Positions 46,201 to 52,344 of a stretch of DNA of 64,000 nt are shown here, piece after piece. The position numbers and the translations under genes are program-made. The notes under the pieces are model-generated. The model was not told the origin of the DNA. It searched no databases and saw only the letters and a program-made list of their open reading frames with translations. The stretch is from Actinomadura cremea (GTDB lineage: Bacteria > Actinomycetota > Actinomycetes > Streptosporangiales > Streptosporangiaceae), in assembly GCF_014648495.1 (NCBI RefSeq), contig NZ_BMRF01000025.1, positions 45,547 through 109,546 of the forward strand. The letters are read 5' to 3'. How positions within the stretch are numbered: position 1 is the stretch's first letter; each line of letters begins with the position of its first letter.

Positions 46201-47186
46201 GCGACACCCTGCTGGCCGTCGGCAGCAACGACCGAACGGCGCGAATATGGACGCCCGCGGTGACCGCTCATGCCGGCGCCGACCCTGGAAAGGTGGCCGC
46301 CGTATGCGCGCTGGACCGTCTCAGCACGTCGCCCGCTCTCGTCACGGCGGACCGTCACGGCGCCGTGCGAATGTGGGACCTTGACACCGGATCCCACATT
46401 CGCACACTGGCGGATAGCGGCGAATGGAGCAGCACGCCCGTCGTGTGTGCGCTTCCCCGATCGGGGGCCAGTACGCTGTTGGCCACGGCCGACAACGGCT
46501 ATTCAGTGACCGTATGGGAGCCCGATACGGCGACCCCCATCCGTCAGCTCAGTCACCCCTGTCGCGTACGCCGTGCCTGGGCCGCGCCGTGGTTCGGCGG
46601 CCGGGCAATGCTGATCACCGACGCCGAGGACCGCGTGGTGCGGATCTGGGATCCGGACACGGGCGCGGTGCTCCATACACTGGCAAGTAAACGGCACTAC
46701 GTGCTTGCGGCGTGCGCATTGCCCGCCCCCGGTCATCCCATGGTCGCTGTCTCCTATACCGACGGTTCGGTATGGCTGTGGGACACCGCGAAACGGGCGG
46801 TCACCAAGGCGTTCACCGATCACGCGTATGTGTTCGGGATGTGCCCGGTGCCATTGCGTGACGGGCGCGTCCTGTTGGCCACAACCGGCAACGACCACGT
46901 CTTGCGAGTCCGGGACCCGCGCAGGCCGGACGAACCGGTTGTCGCCATGGCCCGCACCGGCCTGTTGAACGCGCTCTGCACCGTCTTCGGTCCGGACGGC
47001 GACCCCTTCCTCGTGACCGGCGGACAGAATAACGCGGTCCAGATCTGGGATCTCAGCGGTCGCGAGCTGATGGCCATCCCCTTGCTGTACGAGGTCCTCG
47101 CGATAACCGCGGTTCCTCAGGGCCTGGCCATCGGCATGGACCACGGCATCATGGTGGTGGAGCTATCCATGGACGCCTGGCAGTGA
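43224..47186 (+). CDS. Trypsin-like protease / NACHT-type ATPase / WD40-repeat conflict protein
   Basis: A 1320-residue three-part protein. Residues 1-200 form a trypsin-like serine protease with a complete triad: His48 (LLTCDHVAT), Asp82 (RYDLALL) and Ser158 (GFSGSGVW). Residues ~255-560 form a STAND/NACHT-type P-loop ATPase with Walker A GTPGAGKS (275-282) and Walker B FLVIIDALDEAS (362-373). Residues ~740-1315 hold about a dozen WD40-type blades with repeats such as VRIWDLETGTVIRTL. The layout is that of NTP-driven conflict systems: a sensor propeller, an oligomerising ATPase and an effector protease. No signal peptide is present. The downstream Trypco1 gene (47919-48293) fits as its partner. 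Target and trigger are unknown. Confidence 0.9.
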   Translation: MFMAPHTATVFPPSSPWVAMVCAGADDADMWRGTAILIDETHLLTCDHVATGDDLRVEFPLAERNDERRIKVTHVKRAPRYDLALLTLEEPANVPAARLRHIAPEGLLDRAWSAFGFPIGEPHGNDAHGTVGGSVLGRGFVRLDARPSSRNMLRKGFSGSGVWSPDYQAVVAVVVLEHEGDGKAITIHRAASCFPEAGIDRLSSWTPADAGESARSAWSLLSSTEGALHWNPRARGVLVDSEPGHRFHGRRAALTRIVNWMDGSLPDHRVLVVTGTPGAGKSAVLGRIVTTADPALHRRLPPDDTAVRARPGSVHCAVHAKGKTALEVADEIARAASLPLPARIDDLPPALRDELVARSGHFLVIIDALDEASTPAQARAIVTELVLPLAQTCADVGVRLIVGSRKHDDAGDLLSLFGLAGSEVDLDDPRFFAEEDLTAYALATLELRGMERPGNPYADRSAAAALAARIAALAGRNFLVAGLVARSHGLYDQVPAAPETLSFSGKVNHAFEEFLRRVPPVADVPAADILTALAFAQAPGFPIPQWCAAVRVLAGTTLSEQQLERFARSSAANFLVRTTNDTFQFFHQSLNDTLLEARARITDPSNDHKALAEAFQDHGASVGWDNAPEYLLRSLPWHAAAGNALDALLDDVGYLLHADLERLLAVGDAARTRRDRLRLLRLTPHALGAGPAERLSAFGLTECTERSFGRDFHRVARSRRGPYHAAWAVSRARTELGAYTEHTNPVHAVCALRGPGDRTLLASVSGSSHGRDAALRIWYPANSTTLHTITFTERICAICALPGPEGRSLLAISTAANWAVEAGTLRIWDPGTATTVRTIALDSRFTEMCEVSRPEEPPALATITNGRVSIWSPETGTTIRSLEHAEWATALCASTLPDGRVRLFTAEHPSGRIQNSTVRIWDLETGTVIRTLRVSEGVASMCAWTQPDGRTLLATVNVREEVRIRDLATAEIVRVITTPSWPRTITAFPGPEGDTLLAVGSNDRTARIWTPAVTAHAGADPGKVAAVCALDRLSTSPALVTADRHGAVRMWDLDTGSHIRTLADSGEWSSTPVVCALPRSGASTLLATADNGYSVTVWEPDTATPIRQLSHPCRVRRAWAAPWFGGRAMLITDAEDRVVRIWDPDTGAVLHTLASKRHYVLAACALPAPGHPMVAVSYTDGSVWLWDTAKRAVTKAFTDHAYVFGMCPVPLRDGRVLLATTGNDHVLRVRDPRRPDEPVVAMARTGLLNALCTVFGPDGDPFLVTGGQNNAVQIWDLSGRELMAIPLLYEVLAITAVPQGLAIGMDHGIMVVELSMDAWQ

Positions 47187-47195
47187 TGATGTAGG

Positions 47196-47285
47196 TGAGC
47201 GTCTCCCGGCGGGGCCTGACCCAACGACTGACTGGCCTCGGGATCCTCAACCGGAATCTGTCCGCCCTCGGCCGGGAGACGCTCA
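47196..47285. repeat. 15-bp perfect inverted repeat with a 60-nt loop
   Basis: TGAGCGTCTCCCGGC (47196-47210) and its exact complement GCCGGGAGACGCTCA (47271-47285) flank 60 nt. The structure starts 10 bp after the stop of the trypsin-NACHT gene and ends where the IS110 remnant begins. It could be a terminator of the upstream gene, a small miniature element, or a leftover of IS110 left-end structure. No target duplication is visible. Confidence 0.8.
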
Positions 47286-47286
47286 T

Positions 47287-47800
47287 ACGCACCCACCGGA
47301 CGTGGCGGGGGGACCTAATAGGAGCCTGGCCAGGGGCCCCACCCGCCGGATATACCGCCCTGCTGAAATGGATGCGCTCCTTCGGGCGCCTGGAGCGGGT
47401 CGGCGTCGAGGGCACCGGCGTCTACGACGCCGGGCTCGCCCGCCTGCTGCACTAGCGACACGTCTTGCGGATGGCCCGCCGCTCGGCGGTCGACCAGCGC
47501 GCCGATGCCCAACGACAGATCAGGGCACTGATCGTCACCGCCCCCGGCGAGCGCGGACACGCCTGCGCGGCCTGCCCGCCCGCGACCTGATCGCCACCTG
47601 CGCCGCCCTTCGACCCGACCGTGCCGACGCCGCCTCGCCCGAGAGCGCCGCCAAGATCGCCCTGCGGTCCCCGGCCCGCCGCCACCAGCGGCTGTCCACC
47701 GAGATCGCCGACCTGGACGAGCTCCTGGAACCTCTCGTCGCCGCCATCGCCCCCGGCCTGGTCACCGCCGGGCAGCATCCATACGAGCATCCGGACCTCC
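47287..47800 (+). pseudogene. Degraded IS110-family transposase
   Basis: Frame 2 gives PPAGYTALLKWMRSFGRLER then VGVEGTGVYDAGLARLLH and a stop at 47455. It resumes with RMARRSAVDQRADAQRQIRA, then frame 1 continues LIATCAALRPDRADA and RRHQRLSTEIADLDELLEPL, followed by VAAIAPGL. These are the RuvC-like DEDD half and the following helical region of IS110 transposases. About 60 residues are deleted after LARLLH, there is a frameshift, and the catalytic C-terminal transposase_20 domain is missing. The element cannot move by itself. Confidence 0.85.
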
Positions 47801-47918
47801 CGGGGTCGTCCGGAGACGGCAGGCCATCCTCGTCGAGGAACCGTTCATGATCTTCTTGGAACGAGACGAACGGGGCGGTCGAGCCCAGACAGCGGGGCCG
47901 CCTCAGCAGCGGTATCGC

Positions 47919-48293
47919 TCAGGACGTGCCGGTCTCCTGCGCCTCGCCCTCCGGTGGCTCATCGGGGGGAACCTCCTCGATCGGTGCGACCATCGCGGGC
48001 GCCCCGGGACGCCAGATGAGCTTGATCTCGAAGTTGGCGTCCGTGGAGGCCTGGGCGACGATCCAGTTCGTCCTGCCGGTGACCTTGACGCCGAACTTCA
48101 CCTCGACCTCGTCCGGAGCGGCCTCTTTCAATTGCTCCAGAACGACGCGCGCCGCCCCCACCGCGGGCTCCATCGCGTTCCGTACATGTCCCGCGACCTC
48201 ATTGACTCCCGCCGGCCGAAACCCGGCCTGCGGGATGGTCTCGAACTCCACCTGCGTTCCGTCGTCCAACTCATACCGCACCACCTCGGCCAT
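47919..48293 (-). CDS. Trypco1-domain protein (CU044_2847 family)
   Basis: A 124-residue protein. It reads MAEVVRYELDDGTQVEFET at the start, a helical segment (AVGAARVVLEQLKEAAPDEV), then EVKFGVKVTGRTNWIVAQAS followed by TDANFEIKLIW, and an acidic proline-rich tail. This is the trypsin-co-occurring domain 1 pattern, small proteins found beside trypsin-like proteases in bacterial conflict systems. The ATG has GAGGAGGGG just upstream. It faces the trypsin-NACHT gene from 730 bp away, with an IS110 remnant between. It probably works with or guards that protease. Confidence 0.85.
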   Translation of the reverse strand: MAEVVRYELDDGTQVEFETIPQAGFRPAGVNEVAGHVRNAMEPAVGAARVVLEQLKEAAPDEVEVKFGVKVTGRTNWIVAQASTDANFEIKLIWRPGAPAMVAPIEEVPPDEPPEGEAQETGTS

Positions 48294-48447
48294 CTGCCCC
48301 TCCTCGCGTCCTGGCGCACGCTACGTCCCACAGACGCTGCCACGTCCAGGACGGTTCAGGAGTTGGGTGGGAGAAATGCAGCCCACCCAGTCTTGGAGTC
48401 CTCCAAGTCAACGTGACCGTGGCTGGTGAGGCGGTGGCGGAGTCCGC

Positions 48448-48839
48448 TCACGGGAACCAGTCGATGCCGCCGATCGTGGCGGCGGCTACCCCCGAGATGA
48501 GGAACCCGGTGGTTGCGGCGACGCCCGGCAGGTAGCCGCGCCCCATGCTGGCGGCGAGCGCCACCGGGACCATGAGAGCGATGTTGGAGGCGAGAAGGAG
48601 GAGCGGTTCCGGCAGGGCCTCCCGCCTGATGTCCGGGTCGCCCGGGAGATCGAGCAGGGATCCGGCGGCGAGCCAAGCGGCGGTCTGAAAAGGCCGAGGG
48701 TGAGCAGCCAGGTCGTGGAGATCGTGAACTCGACGATCGCCGTCCGGGAGGTCGGGAGGGCGAGCAGGTCCAGGACGGTACGGTCGCTGAACTCGCGTCC
48801 GAACATCCAGGTGGCCCGGATGCGCAGATCTCTCGCACT
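48448..48839 (-). pseudogene. Frameshifted fragment of an ABC-2-type exporter permease
   Basis: The minus strand reads ARDLRIRATWMFGREFSDRT then VLDLLALPTSRTAIVEFTI, the typical cytoplasmic-edge motif of ABC-2 permeases. After TTWLLTLGLF the frame changes near 48690 to QTAAWLAAGSLLDLPGDPDI, followed by hydrophobic LLLLASNIALMVPVALAASM and GVAAATIGGIDWFP ending at a stop. The N-terminal half and any ATPase partner are absent. It is unrelated in position to the intact exporter at 49194-51808, which reads the other way. Confidence 0.65.
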
Positions 48840-48853
48840 TTTCGCTCTTGCTC

Positions 48854-48881
48854 TTGCACTTCATTAATCGATGTCTAACAT
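48854..48881 (+). promoter_or_regulatory. Possible promoter upstream of the ABC exporter genes
   Basis: TTGCAC (48854-48859) and TAACAT (48876-48881) are separated by 16 nt in an unusually AT-rich patch for this genome, about 310 bp before the ABC ATPase gene. The intervening 300 bp holds only short unrecognised ORFs. The distance makes the assignment uncertain. Confidence 0.3.
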
Positions 48882-49193
48882 GGCGGTATGCGGGTGCGCA
48901 CGGGCTCTTCCTCCGGCGGCGACGAAAAAGCCGTCCGCGCGTGCATCCCCGCCGCGGTCTCCGCGGCCCCGGAACCGCCGCTCCCCGGCCTCTCGACGGC
49001 GGGCTCCATGCCCGTCAGGAGGTGACGGCCCCGATGTTGGAGCTGTACACCCGGCGTCTCCACACCGACCGATCGATGCTGGAGGAGTACCTCCTGTACA
49101 TCCCCGACCCACCGGAGACCGGTCCGGACGCCGTCGCCTCGGGCGACGCCTGACGGCTGCGCACGCCGCGCCCTCGACGGGCGTTTCACGTCG

Positions 49194-50165
49194 ATGAGAT
49201 CGACGTTTCTTGATTCCGCTTTATCAGCGAGGCCGGAATTGACTCCTGTCATCGATGTCGAAGGTCTGCACAAGAAATTCGGGAAAGTGCGTGCTCTGGA
49301 CGGACTCGACCTCTCCGTGCCCGCCGGTCAGGTGCACGGGTTCCTGGGGCCCAACGGGGCGGGGAAGTCCACCACGATCCGCGTCCTGCTCGGCGTCCTG
49401 CGCGCCGACTCCGGGCGGGTCGCCCTGTTCGGCGGCGATCCGTGGGCGGACGCCGTCGAGCTTCACCGCCGTCTCGCCTATGTGCCCGGCGACGTGGAGC
49501 TGTGGCCGAACCTGACCGGGGGCGAGGCTATCGACCTGTTCGCCCGGTTGCGCGGAGGCAGCGTCACCGCCCGACGCGACGAGCTGTGCGAGCGGTTCGA
49601 TCTCGACCCCACCAAGAAGGGCCGTACCTACTCCAAGGGCAACCGGCAGAAGGTCGCGCTGGTCTCCGCGCTGGCCGGCGATGTCGAGCTGCTCCTGCTC
49701 GACGAGCCCACGGCGGGGCTGGACCCGCTCATGGAGTCCGTCTTCCAGGAGTGCATCCGCGAGGCCCGGGACGCCGGTCGGACGGTTCTGCTGTCCAGCC
49801 ACATCCTCGCGCAGGTGGAAGCACTGGCCGACCGCGTCTCGATCGTCCGGCAGGGACGGGTGGTCGAGTCGGGAACCCTGACCGAACTGCGTCACCTCAC
49901 ACGCACCACCGTCAGCGCCGTCGTCTCCCCCGCGCACGGGCAGGACGTGGGAGCCGTCGCGGACCTTCCCGGTGTTCATGACTTCCGCACCGAGAACGGC
50001 GTGATCCGTTTCGACGTCGACGGAGGCCACCTCCCGGAGGCCGTCCGGCACCTCGGCGCGCTGGAGGTTCACTCGCTGACCGCCCATCCGCCGACGCTGG
50101 AGCAGCTCCTCCTCCGCCACTACGGCGACGAGATCGCCCGTACGGGCGGGGGTGCGGCGTCATGA
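49194..50165 (+). CDS. ABC exporter ATP-binding protein
   Basis: A 323-residue ATPase of the drug/antibiotic exporter type. Walker A is GPNGAGKST (52-60), the signature is the variant TYSKGNRQK at about 143-151, Walker B is [13 protein letters not shown], and the switch histidine is in LLSSHIL. The C-terminal ~90 residues are the extra domain usual in this subfamily. It overlaps the permease gene by 4 bp (ATGA), so the pair forms one exporter. The ATG at 49194 lacks a clear ribosome-binding site and the first ~17 residues may be spurious. It lies next to a polyketide cluster, so it may export that product. Confidence 0.93.
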   Translation: MRSTFLDSALSARPELTPVIDVEGLHKKFGKVRALDGLDLSVPAGQVHGFLGPNGAGKSTTIRVLLGVLRADSGRVALFGGDPWADAVELHRRLAYVPGDVELWPNLTGGEAIDLFARLRGGSVTARRDELCERFDLDPTKKGRTYSKGNRQKVALVSALAGDVELLLLDEPTAGLDPLMESVFQECIREARDAGRTVLLSSHILAQVEALADRVSIVRQGRVVESGTLTELRHLTRTTVSAVVSPAHGQDVGAVADLPGVHDFRTENGVIRFDVDGGHLPEAVRHLGALEVHSLTAHPPTLEQLLLRHYGDEIARTGGGAAS

Positions 50166-51808
50166 CCGCGGCGGGCGTGGGCCGCCCGGTTCGGAAGTCC
50201 GGTGCCCTCACCGGGACGGGCGCGCTGCTGCGGTTCATGCTGCGGCGGGACCGGATCAGGCTCCCCGCCTGGACGCTCGGCCTGACGCTGCTCATGGCCT
50301 ACTTCACCACCGCGCTGTCGTCGGTCTACACCTCGACGTCGGAACTGGAGTCGGTCAGCACGTTCTCCACGAGCCCGGCCGGGGCCCTGTTCGGCGGGCC
50401 CGGGTACGGCTACGACGCCATCACCCTCGAGCGGTTCCTCGCGGGGCAGTACGGGCTCTACGTGATGGTCGGCGCGGCCCTCATGGCGCTGCTGACCGTG
50501 ACCCGGCACACCCGCGCCGAGGAACGTTCGGGCCGGTCGGAACTCGTCCGCGCGAACGTCATCGGGAGAACCGCGCAGCTGACCGCCGCCCTGGCCCTCA
50601 CCGCGGTCATGTGCGTGATCGTCGCGGTGCCGGTCGCGCTGGTGATGCTCTCCTCCGGGTACGCCGCCACCGGGTCGATCCTCTTCGGGGCTTCGGTCGG
50701 CGGGGTCGGCATCGCGTTCGGCGGGGTGGCGGCGGTGGCCGTCCAGATCTTTTCGTTTCCTCGGGCGGCGTCCGGGCTGGCCGGGGCGGTACTGGGCGCG
50801 AGCTTCGTGCTGCGCGGGATCGGCGACATGGCGGCCGTGCAGGACAGCGGCCCCTCGTGGCTGTCGTGGCTGTCGCCGCTCGGCTGGTCGCAGCAGACCG
50901 CGCCGTACGTCCTGGACCGGTGGTGGCCGCTCCTGCCGTCGCTGGTCTGCGGCGCCGTCACGGCCGCCGCCGGGTACCGGTTGTCGGCCCGCCGTGACCT
51001 GGACGCCGGGCTCGTTCCACCCCGGCCGGGCCCTCCCCATGCTGCGGCTTGGCTGCGCGACGGGCCCTCGCTCGCGTTCCGGCTGCAGCGCGCCGGCATC
51101 GTCGGATGGAGCATCGCACTGCTGGTCGCCGGGACCGCCTACGGCGCGTTCGCGCAACCGATGCAGGAAGGACTGGAGGACGCTCCGGAAGACCTCGTGG
51201 CGGTCATGGGCGGAGGCGGAGACCTGCTCGACGGCTACCTCGGGCTGATGGGCCTGACGATGGCGTTGACGGTGACCGTGTTCGCGATTCTGGCCGTCCA
51301 GTCCGTTCGGGAAGAGGAGTCCGCCGGACGCACCGAACCGGTACTGGCCACCGCGACGAGCCGTGCCGGCTGGCTCGGCGGGAACCTCGCCGTCACCGCA
51401 CTCGCCGTCCCCTGGCTGCTGTTCCTGGCGGGCCTCGGGACCGGGATCGCCGCCGCGATCGGCGTCGGAGACGTCGAACTCCTCTGGCGGACCATGCTCG
51501 GTCACCTCGCCCACACGCCGGCCGTGTGGCTGGTGCTGGCGGTGGCGGGCCTGCTGTACGGAACCGTGCCACGGGTGCTCCCGGCGGTATGGGCCGTTCT
51601 CGGCTACGCCCTCGTCGTCGGGTTCTTCGCGCCGGTCCTCGACGTCCCGGACGGCGCGGTGCGCGTGTCGCCGTTCGAGCACATCGGCGACCACCCGCTC
51701 GAGAGCATCAGTGTCACCGCGGGCGCCGCCCTCGCCCTCGTTGCCGCCGCGCTCTCCTCGGCGGCCTTGCTGGCGTTCCGCCGCCGCGACGTCATCGGCA
51801 TCGCCTGA
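50162..51808 (+). CDS. ABC-2-type exporter permease (duplicated, 548 aa)
   Basis: A 548-residue membrane protein with about 12 helices in two halves. Each half carries the edge motif: [20 protein letters not shown] in the first and [20 protein letters not shown] in the second. This duplicated architecture is common in actinomycete antibiotic exporters, so a single gene supplies both membrane halves. Translation is coupled to the ATPase by ATGA. The likely role is efflux of a hydrophobic natural product or self-resistance, inferred from the adjacent PKS cluster. Confidence 0.92.
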   Translation: MTAAGVGRPVRKSGALTGTGALLRFMLRRDRIRLPAWTLGLTLLMAYFTTALSSVYTSTSELESVSTFSTSPAGALFGGPGYGYDAITLERFLAGQYGLYVMVGAALMALLTVTRHTRAEERSGRSELVRANVIGRTAQLTAALALTAVMCVIVAVPVALVMLSSGYAATGSILFGASVGGVGIAFGGVAAVAVQIFSFPRAASGLAGAVLGASFVLRGIGDMAAVQDSGPSWLSWLSPLGWSQQTAPYVLDRWWPLLPSLVCGAVTAAAGYRLSARRDLDAGLVPPRPGPPHAAAWLRDGPSLAFRLQRAGIVGWSIALLVAGTAYGAFAQPMQEGLEDAPEDLVAVMGGGGDLLDGYLGLMGLTMALTVTVFAILAVQSVREEESAGRTEPVLATATSRAGWLGGNLAVTALAVPWLLFLAGLGTGIAAAIGVGDVELLWRTMLGHLAHTPAVWLVLAVAGLLYGTVPRVLPAVWAVLGYALVVGFFAPVLDVPDGAVRVSPFEHIGDHPLESISVTAGAALALVAAALSSAALLAFRRRDVIGIA

Positions 51809-51972
51809 GGCCGATGATCTCTACACACCGAACCGCGAGGGCGCGGCTCGCCGCGCGTCCTGGTCGCCCGCCGCGGGGTCGCGGTCGAATCACCTCGAGC
51901 GCCGGCGAGCCTGTTCCGGTCAGCGTGTCAGCCGCTCGGTGGTCGTCGGCCGCCCGCAGTGGAGCTCGACCG

Positions 51973-52203
51973 TCATTCGGCGATCTTGGTGCGCATCGTC
52001 CAGCGGAACACCGCCGGGGAGGGACCGGAGGGCTCGCTGACGAGTTCGAAGTGTTCATAGCCGCCGGAGCGCGGGATCTTGATCTTCCGTGCGGAGACCT
52101 CCGCGATGCTGGCCCGCATCCGGGGCGGCACGTCGACGGGGCCGCCCTCGAGGGTGATGTCGACGGTCCCGCCGTCGACGGAGGCGCCGGTGATGTCACG
52201 CAT
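51973..52203 (-). CDS. DUF5988-family small protein
   Basis: A 76-residue protein with GGPVDVPPRMRASIAEVSA, RKIKIPRSGGYEHFELVSE and FRWTMRTKIAE, which fits my knowledge of DUF5988, a small family frequently found beside natural-product genes. Function unknown. I take the ATG at 52203 because GGAG lies 6 nt upstream; a longer in-frame start at 52272 would add an unlikely Arg-rich extension. A CRP-like palindrome lies about 75 bp upstream. Confidence 0.78.
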   Translation of the reverse strand: MRDITGASVDGGTVDITLEGGPVDVPPRMRASIAEVSARKIKIPRSGGYEHFELVSEPSGPSPAVFRWTMRTKIAE

Positions 52204-52277
52204 TTCTCTACTCCAGTGGTCTCGTCTTTCGGTGAACGGACCGCCGGTGCCCCGCCGGTCCGCACTCCTCAAGAGTG

Positions 52278-52293
52278 TGTGATATGCGTCACG
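52278..52293. promoter_or_regulatory. CRP-like binding site upstream of the DUF5988 gene
   Basis: TGTGA-TATGCG-TCACG matches the TGTGA-N6-TCACA consensus of CRP-family regulators with one mismatch. It sits in the 141-bp gap between the DUF5988 gene (75 bp away) and the end of the LAL gene. Actinomycete Crp proteins influence secondary metabolism, so this could link the cluster to global control. It is a single short motif and may be chance. Confidence 0.4.
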
Positions 52294-52344
52294 TCAGCCA
52301 CCCTTATTTTCCACCCCTATCGTCGGCGAACACGCTGTGCCGGA

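Noticed and set aside
47196-47285. Inverted repeat as the terminal repeats of a complete miniature insertion element
   Set aside because: No target-site duplication is visible on the flanks, and IS110 elements usually lack terminal inverted repeats, so I report it only as a structured repeat.
48888-49153. Short plus-strand ORFs before the ABC ATPase gene (one of 45 codons, one beginning [20 protein letters not shown])
   Set aside because: No family match, overlapping alternatives in several frames and poor ribosome-binding sites. I considered a decayed TetR regulator but no helix-turn-helix pattern is visible.
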